The notes beneath the pieces were generated by a model. It did not search any database, was not told the origin of the DNA, and saw nothing but the letters and a program-made list of their open reading frames with translations. From Cordilura impudica (lineage: Eukaryota; Arthropoda; Insecta; Diptera; Scathophagidae): a stretch of DNA of 64,000 nt. Shown here piece after piece: positions 44,636-57,116 of the stretch (its first letter is position 1; the number at the start of each line of letters is the position of its first letter). The stretch covers positions 67,016,783 through 67,080,782 of the forward strand of contig OY821519.1 in NCBI GenBank assembly GCA_963682025.1. Direction: 5' to 3'. Both the position numbers and the translations under genes were made by a program.

Positions 44636-45330
44636 TCATTTGTCATTTTTTCATTTTTTATTTTTTTAGTTTTTAGTTTTCATTTTTTATTTTTAATTTT
44701 TAATTTTTTATTTTTAATTTTTAATTTTTTATTTTTCATTTTTATTTTTCATTTCTTATTTTTTTCATTTTTTATTTTTCATTTTTCATTTTGTATTTTT
44801 CGTTTTTTATTTTTCATTTTTAGTTTTTTATTTTTCATTTTTAATTTTTTATTTTTCATTTTTCATTTTTCATTTTTTATTTTTCAATTTTCATTTTTTA
44901 TTTTTCATTTTCAATTTTTAATTTTTTATTTTTCATTATTTATTTTTTCATTCTTTCATTTTATATTTTTATTTTTAATTTTTTATTTTCCACTTTTAAT
45001 TTTTTATTTTTCATTTTTAATTTTTTATTTTTAATTTTTTTTTTGCATTTTTAATTTTTAATTTTAATTTTTCATTTTTTATTTTTCATTTTTTATTTTT
45101 CATTTTTCATTTTTTATTTTTCATTTCTTATATTTAATTTTTTATTTTTCATTTTTTATTTTTCATTTTTCATTTTGTATTTTTCATTTTGCGTTTTTAA
45201 TTTTTTATTTTTTATTTTTAATTTTTTTTCTCATTTTTTATTTTTTATTTTTAATTTTTCATTTTTCATTTTTAATTTTTCATTTTTCATTTTTAATTTT
45301 TCATGTTTTATTTTTCATTTTTCATTTTCA
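44636..45330 (+). repeat. G-depleted T-rich tandem array
   Basis: About 700 bp of TTTTTCATTTT, TTTTTAATTTT and TTTTTTATTTT units (10-12 bp) with almost no G on the plus strand. A 169-codon Phe/Ile/Leu frame across it is an artefact of the repeat. Confidence 0.85.
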
Positions 45331-45545
45331 AACAGGTTATTACATATCATAGTTTTTTCACCAATACAATCAAAACTCACACCGATTTTTTCTTACGCTC
45401 ACCTGCTACGCTGATTTTTTCTTACGCTCACATGTTACGCTGTTTTTGTTATTGTATTGTGGAATAGAAATTTACCCCCCTGCGCGTATAGATGTTTACA
45501 CATCAAAAATTTTTTTATTAAAAATGTTTGAAATTTTGGCTCTTA

Positions 45546-46640
45546 ATATCTTATATACTGACTGTGTGGGAAATTGCATTGTAATCCGTTAGCTACTAAC
45601 AACTGGCTGTATTATTTCCAGATAGCTATAATCTGTCCACTGTGCAGTTCTGTGAGTAATACATGGTCTGACATTGTTCTTACTGGCACACCATTTCCAA
45701 AAGAGATGTTAAAACTGAAATTTATGGTTGCAAACTTCTTATTGTCATCTAATACAAACTTAAGTGGACCGGTATAAGTTATTATTCGGAATATCAGATG
45801 TAGCTCGATATAAAATTCAGTAGTTTTTAATGTTGTTAATGCAGCTTTTTGGCCAATTTAATAATCTTGAAATTGTAATTGGAAATGGTCGCCAAACACA
45901 AAAATGTTTCAACGGAAATGTTCATAAAAAAAATAAGAGAAAAACAACTTGGAAAAGTAACTTTGCAACAATTTTGATACCATAACATTTTCATTCATTG
46001 TTGTTGTTGTTATTTTTTAGTTGTAATGGTAGACACAAAACGTTGATATTTTTTCTTAATTTTTTTTCTTCTTATAATTGTTAAATGTTTTATCTGTGAA
46101 ACATAAATTCAAGTAATAGTTACTTTAAAACAAATTGAACAACATTTTATAAAAATATTTGTGTTAAACAAACACATACATGATGGTTGTGTAATAAAAT
46201 ACTAAAACCGAAAGCCATTTAAATTTGGATTTTTATATAATTGAGCCACTTAAGTACGTAACCGGAAGAAGTTTAGTGGAGAAAAAAAAAAAAAATTTAA
46301 GACATTGTAAAATTATAATTAAAATTTATTTATGTCTTTTTTGCCAAGATAGTGAGACATATTGGTGTAGTAGTTAAGGTATTGGCTCTGAAGCAATTGT
46401 TTCCACGTTCACCTCAATTTTAACTTTAGAGTAGTATTTGAAAAACGTTGTAACAAATGATCGTCGACAATCTAAATTTCTTAACAATAAAAATAAAAAG
46501 AAAATTTATTTAGTTGAGTCTACTAATTTACATTTTACAGACAAAAAAAAAAAAAAAAAACTGCAGATTAAAATTATTGTCACTAAAGAATATATGAGTT
46601 AACGAAATATTATACTATAATTATATTATAAATTTGGAAG
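45546..46640. other. Unassigned sequence
   Basis: A-runs near 46280 and 46540; nothing else recognised. Confidence 0.5.
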
Positions 46641-46699
46641 TTGGTGTGCGTAGACTACAGCAAATAATGAGAAACGATTTGGACCTTAGATATGAGAAA

Positions 46700-47400
46700 A
46701 AAAACTTGGCATGCCATTGCTTAGGCCCAAGCATAAATTGTCTAGATTGCGTTTAAAGGAAAGTATAGACTTTGAGACCATGAATGGAAAACTGTCGTGT
46801 TTTCAGATGAGAAAAAATTTAATTTGGACGGACCTGAAGGGATCCACAAATATTGACGCAATAAATATTCCGAAAAGGCAAACAGACATCGTTGAAATTT
46901 TGCTGGTGGTGCACTCATGGTATGGGCCTGTATTTCTTATAGAGGAACCACTCCAATATGTTTTGTGTTGACTAAAATGGATTCGGAATATTATATCAAT
47001 TTATTGGATAATATCTTAGCCCACTATGGAGAAGAAATTGATGGCCACGAGTTTATTTTTAGTAAGATAATGCTGCCGTATATAGATCTCTGAAGACAAA
47101 AGACTTCTTGAACTCACGTGGAATAAAAATTCTGGAATGGCCAGCCATAAGTCCGGATCTCAACCCTGTGGAGAATATGTGCACTTTTCTCCGCCAAAGT
47201 TTTTGCCAATTGACGTCAATTTGCCGCAATAAAAAACATAAAAGATGCTGTTCAGCAAGAATGGCCTAAAATTCCACCAGAACATGTCAACAGTCTTATA
47301 AATTCCATGACAAGATGCACAGTACCGCCTTTTCCCAAATAGCTTGGCAAAAATCAAAATCTTTATAGAAGCATTCAATGAAATCAATGAATATATATGA
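46700..47400 (+). pseudogene. Tc1/Tc3-type transposase relic (DD34E)
   Basis: Motifs across frames: FSDEKKFNLDGPEG (first D, about 46803), GGALMVWACISYRGTTP (46908-46950), YYINLLDNILAHYG (about 46992), DNAAVYRSLKTKDFLNSRG (second D, 47067) and SPDLNPVENM (E, about 47172). The spacing between second D and E is 34 residues, as in Tc1/Tc3 elements. Frameshifts near 46850 and 47060 plus stops inactivate it. The N-terminal DNA-binding domain and terminal repeats were not found. Confidence 0.75.
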
Positions 47401-47410
47401 TAGAGGATTT

Positions 47411-48164
47411 CACACAGATTAATAATCAATAAACGGTTTTAAAATCGGACAAAAATTATGGATGCTAGAGATCCGCAAATTTGGAAATTTTAGCTTTAAG
47501 AAAAAGTCGCAAAATTTTTTGAAAAATATCCTCTTTCAAATCATTTGTAGGCAAACTAGGTAACCGACAATAATTCTTTTAATTTGATAGGTATTTTTAT
47601 TTTCTATAAAGAAAAATAAAAATAGTGTTCTCATAGTGTTTTTTGGTCATTCACTTTTTCTACAGTCTCACTTTTTAAAATATACTATATTTTGGAATTT
47701 TTTTTTTTTTAATTTGATAGAATAGAACTAATAAATTATAAATATGTTTACTTGGGTATTACCTAAAATCTAAAATGGTTCACTAATACAATATTCGAAC
47801 TAGTCAGAGTGAACTTGGCTGCATATAATTGCCAGTCTGTACGCAACAACCATAACGTTGTAAAAATGTTTTGACATACACTGGATAGATGGGTGGACGT
47901 GTTTTGCCATAACTCAGTGAAAAATTAATCGATTTTAAAGTTATATCGCTGATTTTAGAGGCTATACAATACCAAATATCATCTAATTTTTGCAGATTTT
48001 TATATTATTTTTCACAATTTTTTTTTGGTGCTTGAAAACAGAAATTTTTATTTTTTTTATAAATTACAATATGAAGTGTTTTTAAGAAGATTGTTAATGT
48101 TTCGTATTTTTTGTGTATTGGCAGCAATAAAAACTACAAATTCTGGAAGGCAATAATCATCAAC
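47411..48164. other. Unassigned AT-rich sequence
   Basis: Nothing recognised apart from T-runs. Confidence 0.5.
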
Positions 48165-48515
48165 ATTTTGTTAATGAATTCAGCACAATAAAAATCCGCT
48201 TGCGCTTCCTGAATTATTTTTAAGTGGCCCAAAATTTCCAGTATTCAAATTCTGTTAATGAATTCAATATAATAAGAAATTTTCACTCAAAAAAAAAAAA
48301 AAAAAAAAAAAATTGCGCTACCTGGATTATTTTTCTAAGATCAGAAATTTACAATGTATGTTTTTTGCAGCAACTAGAAACTTTTGACCTGATACCAGGA
48401 CAAAAAATGAAGTTAACATAATAAAAAATTTGCACTTAAAAAAATATGAAAAAACGAAAATTCGCTAGCGCTACCTGTACTATTTTTTAGTGGCTAATGA
48501 ACTCAGCATAATAAA
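48165..48515 (+). repeat. Three diverged tandem units, about 110-150 bp
   Basis: Each unit has a GTTAATGAATTCA / GAACTCAGCATAATAAAA-like block followed by a GCGCTACCTG(G)ATTATTTTT-like block (48175-48225, 48255-48335, 48405-48500). A 26-base A-run lies in the second. Confidence 0.45.
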
Positions 48516-48522
48516 ATGAAAT

Positions 48523-49298
48523 AAGTTAGAAAATTATAGTCGGTCTAGACCGACTATACGATACCCTATACTATGCGTTTAGAGACCCTATCTCATAGAC
48601 CCAACTAACTGGACATAGAAAATAAGCATAAACCAAATTTGAGCGGAATTTTTATTAATTTTTTTGGCTGTAGATATGAAAAAGTTCATATCGGATGTTA
48701 TATCTATATGGGGACTAGGCCCAAAAATTGACCGATCCTGACCGTGTTTGGTAAAGTCTCTTGTATTTTGCGAAAATATATACAAACAAAATTTGAGAAG
48801 AATCAGTGCAATATTTTGGTATTTTGATAGATTTAAATGAAGATCGGGAAGCAGCTCTATATGGGGCCTATGACTAAGAGTTGTCCCATAGGGATCATTT
48901 TTGGACTACTCATTAATAGGTGTAATAAACGCATTTGAGTAAGATCTATATGACAATTTGGATTTATGGCAAATTATGTCGATTTCATAGGGGCCATTTG
49001 TATGGGGGCTAGGTCTGAACATAGACCAATTCTCACCAGTTTCAATAGCGTTCATCCTATGGGCGATAAGAGCTTATATGCCAATATTCTTCAAAATATA
49101 TTCATATTTGCGACCTGCAGTTTGATCTCAAAATTTACATGGACACACAGACGGACGGACAGACGGACGGACAGACGGACGGACATCGGACATCGGACAT
49201 CGTTAAATCGAATCAGTTAGTGATTCTGATTCGATAGGGTCTCTAAATGCATGGTATAGGGTATCTTACAGTCGGTCTAGACCGACTATAATATTCTT
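48523..49298 (+). mobile_element. DINE-1-like repeat with inverted heads at both ends
   Basis: Plus-strand head with palindrome at 48538-48553, normal body, mixed ACGG/ACAG array and a triplicated ACATCGG (49145-49200). Instead of a tail it ends with an inverted head: GGGTCTCTAAATGCATGGTA, then the palindrome and ATAATATTCTTAC. Confidence 0.7.
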
Positions 49299-49741
49299 AC
49301 ATGTTTATAGATCTCGTCACTGGCCTAATAAACCCTTATGATTCAAATTTCATCGCAAAAGAATAACATTTGCTATATTCAGTCTCATTAAAACCAATTT
49401 TTTGGGGAAAATTTGTATGGGGACTAGGTCCAAACATGGCCCGATTCCAACAAATTTAAGTAGGGTCGTCTTTGAGCCAAAAACACTTTAAGTTCCTAAT
49501 TTCAGCACATTATTTTTATATTTGCAACATGTAATATTAGCACCAATATAATATTGAACTTTGATAGGATATATTGAAGCCCCCTGTGGACCTGACCCTC
49601 CGCCAGCACCCATTTTAAAGGTAAAGAAGCGTTCTTTCAAAGCCATTTCTAGTTTTTAAAATATCTTAATTAGTTTAAAAGTTATGATATTTGCAACGAA
49701 AATAGTCAAATGGGCCCCACTGTGAACGGTTAGAGGAGATG
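49299..49741 (+). repeat. Diverged DINE-related repeat
   Basis: TTTGTATGGGGACTAGGTCC, AAACATGGCCCGATTCCAAC, then CAGCACCCATTTTAAAGG. Similar phrasing to the DINE-like body but different surroundings; probably another subfamily or a very old copy. Confidence 0.4.
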
Positions 49742-50741
49742 ATCAGTCGAGGTAGCGGCCATACTTCCTATTAATTTAGTTTTTTTTTTCGTTTGCTTTT
49801 CATAAAGTAAAACCATTATTAAATAATAATTATAATTATAATTATAATTATTAAATAATGGATTTCAGTTTTTGTTTGTATTACGCAATTAAATAAAATT
49901 GGTTTAAGCTTATTAAATCTTAAAAATAAATATTTATTTGTTTTATATTCGGGAAATTAAGCCATTTATATGTAGCTTTATAAATATTTCGCATAGTGTT
50001 TAAAATTATTATAATAAAGACGATATATTTGATATAAAGAATATCTTAAAGAATATTTTATATAAATTAGACAGCGCTAAACGAGATGTGAAAGATAGCA
50101 ATTAACCATATATTATTTTATAATTTTGTATCAAATAAGATATCAATGTTTGCGTTTAACGATTTTATTTGGCTTAAAATGCCTCATTTTAGTCTTTTTT
50201 TTTTTTTTTTTTTGGTGCTAACCAATGTACTTACACCCAGATAAGTAATCACACTTCATACATACAAATACATACTTATGTATGAGGCAAATAAAATTAA
50301 AACAGCTTAAGCTTGATAATCGCATCCTTGGAGGAAAAAAAGTATATAATTATATGGTATCACTTTGTTGGCATGCAACAATCTGAATTTGTTAATATTA
50401 AAAAAAAAAAAAAAAACTAAAATAAATAGATGTGGTAAATGCAAAAAATATATGGTTATTACAGTAAATTTCTGTGACTATCCTTAAGCTCTACTTTGTT
50501 TCTTAGCATAGAGAAAGATAGTCATTCAGTTTGTAACATATAGTCCGTTCACTTTAAACATAAAAATAGTGGTCGAATAACAAAAATTCCGACATAGACA
50601 AATTTTAGTCAAAAGGGGGTCAAAGGTAAAAATTTCAGGTTTTTTGGATTTTTCACAAAAATACAACAATATCACAAAAATACAACATAGTTGTAGATCT
50701 TAAAATTCTCTATAGAAATGGTCTTTATGATTTTTTCACTA
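49742..50741. other. Unassigned AT-rich sequence
   Basis: Short simple repeats (TAATTA near 49835, T-run near 50195, A-run near 50400). No gene. Confidence 0.5.
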
Positions 50742-51232
50742 AAGGTGCTATTACATGATGTGTTTTTTACATGTGTACTGTCACTTTTTCTATCCATATG
50801 AAATTCCTCATGTCTGTCAAAATTGTCTTTTACATACGATTCATAATTTTTGCTATCACACGTGCATATGTATTTCCGTATGACATAACCTCTAAATGTA
50901 AACAACAGCTGATTTAATTTGTGAATTTACAAAAATTTATTGTTAAAAAAGTTATATATTTTTTAATTGGTTATTAATACTACACAATTTATTTTTCTTT
51001 CAATATTAATCTTTAAAATTTACTCTGTGTTTCTTTCGCCACAAGCAGTGTTGTATTTTCATATGTTTGTCATGCAAAAATAGAACCTGTTCTAATTGAA
51101 AAATGTACTTGTGACTTTCCTCATGTATTGTACATAAACAATGTTTCATATGTATCACACGATGTGTACAACTTTTGTTGTGGGAAAATTTGACAGTACA
51201 TGTGTAAAAAACACATCATGTAATAGCACCTT
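50742..51232. mobile_element. Short TIR element, complete
   Basis: About 490 bp with nearly perfect 40-bp TIRs: AAGGTGCTATTACATGATGT, then a TTTTTTACATGTGTACTGTCA-type continuation, inverted at 51190-51232. Non-coding. A fragment lies at 782-932. Target duplication not resolved. Confidence 0.65.
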
Positions 51233-52479
51233 AAGTATCACCGTTCATGAGATATCAGTATTGTAAGAGTTATATTCTACATAAAATGCACGTATTTGCC
51301 ACATATATACATATTCAGATGCTCAAGCTAGCAAAAATACCTACTGGTGCACAGTGGTTCAAAACCAAAAAAAAAAAGTGGTAATAAGTCTGGAACTTCT
51401 AAACTGTTGGTTGGATTGGAGTAGTATATTCTAGGCGATTGTAGTCAAGGATATAGGATTTCAAAATATTTATTCTTGAGATATCCTGTTGTAACACAGG
51501 TTGAGCTACAAGGTGCCAAAGTCGACCACCTCGAGGTGGAAAATGCTTTCAAAGCTTATAACTTTTATAAATATGAAGTGATTTTTCAGTTTTTTAAATT
51601 TTTTCAATAACCATTAAATTATTAACAAAAAACGTGCTTATACTACCTAGTTATCGCTTATGCTTTAAAAAATATTTGATTTTAAAAATCAACATTTGAA
51701 CTTTTTAACCAAATTCTTTCTTGGTTTTTCGCAAATAACATTTTTATTCAAATAGATAATAAAAATCTAAAAATATATGGCGATAGCCAGTACTTTTTAA
51801 AAAAATACGTTGAAGTACTTTTTGAATTATTTCGAACGGTTTAGTGAGCACAAAATCTTAAAATTGACTTTTTGAATCAGGTTCTAAAAATTGCAAATTT
51901 TTGCAACCTTGGTAAACATGTATATATTTTTCTACCTATTTTAAAAGAATATGCTTCAAGAATGGTTGTAAGCGAAATTTTTATTATTTTTGGACATGCA
52001 CCCTACGTCCAGCATTGGACGAAATTGGGCAATTTAAAAAAAAAAAACTAAGTTTTAAAAGTTAATACAAAAATATCCGCTCGATTTCTTCAAATATTTC
52101 ATCGCAGTATTAAAGCTCCAGATATTTTTATTTATTTGCCGCAATAAAATTCACCGCCATTACATAAACGTGGTCAGGAGGGCTTAAATGGTGAAAAAAA
52201 GTCAAATTTTCGTACGAATTTTTGTTGTTAACATAAAAAACATATTAAGATTAGTTATTTTTATATTTTGTTTATTGATTCAGAACGGCATTTAAATTAT
52301 CTAAAACACTTCAAAAAATCATTTTGATAACGTTAATAGTTTTTGAGATATTTATATTCAAATTTCAGATAAAAATATAGAAAAACTATGGTTTTTCCTT
52401 TTTTTTTTTTTTGGTTTTTTTGGTAAAGTGTTCCCAAAATTTTTGGATTTTACTTATTATTATATACATTGTTAAAAAA
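51233..52479. other. Unassigned sequence
   Basis: No frame or shared repeat seen. Confidence 0.5.
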
Positions 52480-52570
52480 ATATGAATATATTTTGATGAA
52501 AATTTGTATATAAGCTTCCATCGGTCTTAGGATGAATGCTATTGAAATTGGTGAAATTCGGTCCATGTTC
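52480..52570 (-). mobile_element. DINE-1-like repeat fragment
   Basis: ATGAATATATTTTGATGAAA to CGGTCCATGTTCAGATAT, a 90-bp piece of the body. Confidence 0.6.
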
Positions 52571-52790
52571 AGATATATTTTCAGGCTCATTAATGTTACA
52601 TAACGAGAAAGTTGCAGATCTTTGTTGCTGGAAGTGGGTGGCATTTAGTTTAATCAAATCACATCTCGACTTAAAGATCCAACTGATTGTGTTAAGATTT
52701 GATATGGTTTCAAAATAGAGTTGTTCACTTTTATATTTCAACTTTTTATAGAACCGATTTGTCTCTGATACCTTTTGCAGTAACAACGTC
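52571..52790 (-). pseudogene. Possible non-LTR retroelement coding remnant
   Basis: Minus frame reads RCDLIKLNATHFQQQ followed by FSLCNINEPENISE. This loosely resembles the Cys-containing tail of some non-LTR ORF2 proteins (R-x-D-L-x-x-L-N then C-x-L-C). The evidence is thin; it could be chance. Confidence 0.25.
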
Positions 52791-53030
52791 CTTTCTTTGA
52801 TTTTTAAATATGTTATAACACCTTATTTTGGGTGACCCCAGTCTTCCCTAGAAACACATTCCGCAATCCTGGTTGTATTAAACTCTCTACATAATATATC
52901 GATGTAATCAAACCAAAATAGTTTGTTGTATATCAATATCAATATTTTTGTGATATAATTCGACAGATGGCAATAATTATTATATAACTAAGATTTATAT
53001 TTATTATATTTATTATATTATATTTATTAT

Positions 53031-54191
53031 ATTTATTTTAATTTATATTCGCGAGCAATAAGCAGATACTTGCACCAAAGATATATCACAATGGATTATT
53101 TTGATCCCAGGAGCACTGAATGGTTAAATAAATAAAAATTAACCGAATTATTTTTCTTAAATTCGAAATAGTGGTATCAACGAGTTTAATAGAAAAACTG
53201 GGATTTATCCCATATTTTTGGAACGAAACTTCTACATTTTTGGTTATTATATTTTAAGTGTCACATCTAAAAATTGGACAGCACTTACAAAATAGTTGAA
53301 TTTTTTAAATAAATTGTCTTTTATTAGTTTGGGGTCATATGTGACCCCAATTCCAAAAGGGTTAATGGAGTCATATTACTTTTTTCCGAAACCCTACGCT
53401 ATTAAGATAAAATATAATACTTAAAAGTAGAAAAGTGATGAATTTTTGATACAAAGTATTTAGAAAGAGTACATTTACAGAATATTTCACAAAAATTCAA
53501 GTTTTCTCGAAATCCGCGAAAATAAAATCCTTGTCAAAAATGTTCTAGCTGAGGGATTTATTTAAAAATTCACACAGTTAATCTGCAATATGCATTTAAT
53601 AAAACCTTAAAGTAATAGAATCATTTTTTTAAATTTTGTTTAAGAAAATTTTTTCAAACTTGAAAAATGTGTTTTCAAAATTTTATCAAAAAAATTTCCA
53701 ATTTTCGGTCTCAATGAGCAATAGGTTAACAACGTGGTAATAAAACAATACTTATAAGTATAGAGACCAAAAAAGAATGATGGCTTTAATCAATTTCTCA
53801 AAGTTGAAAAAAATGCCATCAAATTTCATGACCTAGTTTTTTTTGGCACAGAAGTGGTCTGGGGCATTTGCTCTTTCTTGGCGAGGTTTCATACGATTTT
53901 GAAGTTTTATAGCCTTTTCAAGGGATAATTTAATACTGATCCCGAATTATGTAACAGCTTGTCGGAAAAATTAAATTATAGAACGAAATTTTCGTAAAAT
54001 CTGAAAAAAAGTCATGTTTTCCCCATATAAACACACATGAAATTTTCAATCGCTTTGCGCCACGACTAAACGTTTTTTGATTGACCCAAAACTTTGTATT
54101 TCTCAGTTCTTTTGCTATTCGCATATTTTTAGGGGGTGAGACCGACAGTTTGAACACTTTTTTTTCCTCCATATAACGAAGGGCCACCCTA
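53031..54191. mobile_element. Half of the giant palindromic hAT-like element
   Basis: Begins at the palindrome centre (ATTCGCGAGCAATAAGCAGA; compare 38765) and runs through one complete arm to GAAGGGCCACCCTA. The other arm is absent. The left breakpoint lies in a TTTATTATA repeat, consistent with deletion rather than insertion. Confidence 0.65.
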
Positions 54192-54333
54192 ACCTACACA
54201 CTCACTCACAGGGTGAGTGTCTGGGTCTGGGATTGAGACCTACGAATGGCCACCAGTCCATGGCTGTTTGCAGCCATACTGCTAGTAGCTTTGCTACGAA
54301 GTCTGACCGGAGGCTATTATATATATATATATA

Positions 54334-57116
54334 TGGGGGATTTCATGTCAGTGCACCAACTTTTGAAACCGATGTCTTCCGATCGGGATGAAATTTGCTC
54401 CAAGGTTAGTGCTATTGCGTAGTAGTTTAGACACAATTTTTCAATAAGATCGGTCCAGATCTCTCTGAGTTAGAGGGGATCAAAATTTGACATTTTGGCC
54501 AAACAGGTGTTTTTTCTCATCCATGTAACTTATTACCTATTGTTCTTAGAAAATTTTCTCCCAAAGAGTTTAGATAGCCATTTATTCAATATTTCGGAAA
54601 AAAAATATTTAAAAAAAAAAAAAAAAATTGTATACTTTTTTTTGCTAAATTAAAGCATTTTTTGCCTTTTTTTCAAAAAGGGCATTTTTTTTTTTTTTTT
54701 TTTTCATAAGAAAGCTTAGAATTTTTCCTTTAAGAGCTTTTTGGTCGCTTAGTGGGATGGGAGTGGGATATCCATCAAAATAAATGCTTTGTAACTCAAG
54801 ACAACGGTTTTTCAATTTTTCACAAATGCACTATTTTGAATTTTTTCCTATTTGTGTGTAAAACCTTACAAATAAAACCTATACTGAGAAACTAGACAAA
54901 TTAACCTTTCCGAAGGTATATAACATACTAACTAAAATTTTATACCCTCGATACTGTAATACCCAGAATATGTTAACCTCAGGAAAAAAATCGTTTTTTT
55001 TCTATAGAAATGTTGAAAAATTATTATTTTTTATTTATTTTTAATAATAATTAAATTAATGTATAATAATAATAATAATATTAAAAATAAAAAGATAAAT
55101 AATTTATTAAAATTTAACCTTAATTGCATTAGATCCATTTATATCATAACTATTTTTATACTTAATTTATTGTAGCTGATGAAGTACTTAATTCTAAATT
55201 TTTAAATACGCAGTCTTTCATCCAGCTTTTTTGTCGCCTTTATTTACTGCGTTTTTTTGTCAATCCTTTCTTGGCGTTACCAGGTTCAGCTGTTGATTTC
55301 GCTGCTGGTTTATTTGTTGTCTTTGGAAAGAAATCGCATTGAATAGAGGCAGAAAACGTTTTCAACTTGAGTCTTCCATCGACAAGCGGTATAAAAGCAT
55401 GGTATTCAGCGGTGTCATCGATTGTTACCGCAGCATCGAATCTGCTCTTCAGTGTTTTCAATGTTTCCTGATGATCCTCTTTGCTACTAAAAACTATTTT
55501 AGTTTCTTTACAATAACTTTTTGCCTAATGGAATAAAGCAGTCGCATCTAAGATGCGATCTTGATGAGAGCACTGGAGGCTATACTTCGCTGCATTTCTT
55601 TTAAGGTTTGCTCCAATACTATCACATGCTCCTTTACCATGAGCAGTAGGATGAAAATGCCACTCAGCTGGCATTCCAAAATCTTTTTCATGGGCCATAA
55701 GATTTGCCTTCTTTACTCTAAATTTAGATTTTAGAAATTTTAGTATTCTCTTCTGGTACTCATAAACTGCAACAGTATCATGTTTTAAATCGTCGGATAT
55801 GATTGCCATACTTTTGTGTTCCAGTTTTTCATCTTTCATGGTGTAAGTAACTACTGTGAATATAGTTGCTTGGTCGTTATTGAAGTGGAATGCTTGTATG
55901 GCATCCTGAAGAACATATTTATAGTTTTCTGCGAAATCATATGAAATAACGAATTCACCAGACTTCAAATGTATCTTCAAATCTTTGAAGAATGACCATT
56001 GCTCTTTGACTAAAAAGTCATGGTTTCTCAAGTTTAGTAATCGTGTACACATTTCTTCACACAAAATCATCCACATTTAAAATGATTGTTTTCAATGTGT
56101 ATCTGTCAGTCTGAATCCAAGAATCAAATTTGACCTCCTCTATATATTATCGATCTAAAAAGTTGATTAAATTTTCTTTTATGAATGTGGTTTTCGGACA
56201 ATTGGTACATTCACCTAAGTGGCAAGAAGTTGTTTTATTAGGACACATAGTCAATTTAAGGCAATCACGGTAATCGTGTAAATCTTCTGCCGAATCATCT
56301 ATTAAATACTTTAAGTGGATTTCGTTCAACATCAGTTTAAGATTTTCATGGTAAATGCAAACGCATACTGTGTGAGTTCCGCTGCTTTCTGCCAAAACGC
56401 AATGTTTTGGCCTCATTTGGGTTAATTTCGTGAAGCCAATTCTAACATCCTCGTGTTCAGATTGAAATGTGCAAATAACTCTATCAGGTTACAGATAACC
56501 ATTCTCTTCTGTAATGTTATGAAGGTATGATACATACCTTCGGAAAGGTTAATTTGTCTAGTTTCTTAGTATAAGTTTTATTTGTAAGGTTTTACACACA
56601 AATAGGAAAAAATTCAAAATAGTGCATTTGTGAAAAATTGAAAAACCGTTGTCTTGAGTTACAAAACATTTATTTTGATAGATATCCCACTCCCATCCCA
56701 CTAAGCGACCAAAAAGCTCTTAAAGGAAAAATCCTAAGCTTTCTTATGAAAAAAAAAAAAAAAAAATGCCCTTTTTGAAAAAAACGCAAAAAATGCTTTA
56801 ATTTAGCAAAAAAAATGTCAACAAATTTTTTTTTTCTTTAAGTATTTTTTTCCGAAATATTGAATAAATAGCTATCTAAACTCTTTAGGAGAAAATTTTT
56901 CTAAGAACAATAGGTAATAAGTTACATGGATGAGAAGAAACACCTGTTTGGCCAAAATGTCAAATTTTGATCCCCTCTAACTCAGAGAGATCTGGACCGA
57001 TCTTGTTGAAAAATTGTGTCTAAACTACTACTACCAATAGGACTAACCTTGGTGCAAATTTCATCCGGATCGGAAGACATCGGTTTCAAAAGTTGGTGCA
57101 CTTGACATCAAATCCC
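54334..57116 (-). mobile_element. Unclassified long-TIR DNA transposon, copy B
   Basis: 2.78 kb in (TA)n-rich flanks. Ends TGGGGGATTTCATGTCA and inverse. The inverted arms are about 590 bp each (54334-54930, 56525-57116): same order of GGGATGAAATTTGC, CTCTGAGTTAGAGG, CAAACAGGTGTTT, AAAGAGCTTTTTGG (or its match), CAAGACAACGGTTTTTCAA and GGAAAGGTTAATTTGTCTAG. A single broken gene on the minus strand lies between (55201-56416), followed by an AT-rich 3' region (54950-55190). Confidence 0.8.
55201..56416 (-). pseudogene. Transposase-like gene of long-TIR family, fuller copy
   Basis: Read from 56416 down: RPKHCVLAESSGTHTVCVCI, LMLNEIHLKYL and a Cys cluster (MCPNKTTSCHLGECTNCP), then across one stop and a frameshift near 56040 KSGEFVISYDFAENYKYVLQ, QAFHFNNDQATIFTVV, ISDDLKHDTVAVYEYQKR, AEWHFHPTAHGKGACDSIGA and RILDATALFH, a TAG where copy A has Trp, and a C-terminal FIPLVDGRLK and basic tail. 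The VYYVSDGA segment present in copy A is deleted here. D in YDFAEN, D in the SDG block and HGKGxxD could form an acidic catalytic set; that is inference. The blocks match a predicted-protein family in insects and cnidarians that I cannot tie to a named superfamily. Confidence 0.65.

Larger units (their letters stand above)
41180..45545 (+). repeat. T-rich array element, split by a DINE-like insertion
   Basis: Lead-in (41190-41360) matches 10800-10960, then the array starts (41375-41441), is interrupted by 41442-44635, resumes at 44636 and ends near 45330. It is followed by a unique tail with tandem CTTACGCTCAC words (45393, 45424) and GATGTTTACACATC, which is partly complementary to the GGGGAGATGT(G)TAAAC of the lead-in. 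That suggests a TIR-like element whose centre is an expandable array. Confidence 0.55.

Noticed and set aside
44525..45034. 169-codon Phe/Ile/Leu-rich open frame
   Set aside because: Pure product of the TTTTTCATTTT array; translates as a repeat with no initiation context.
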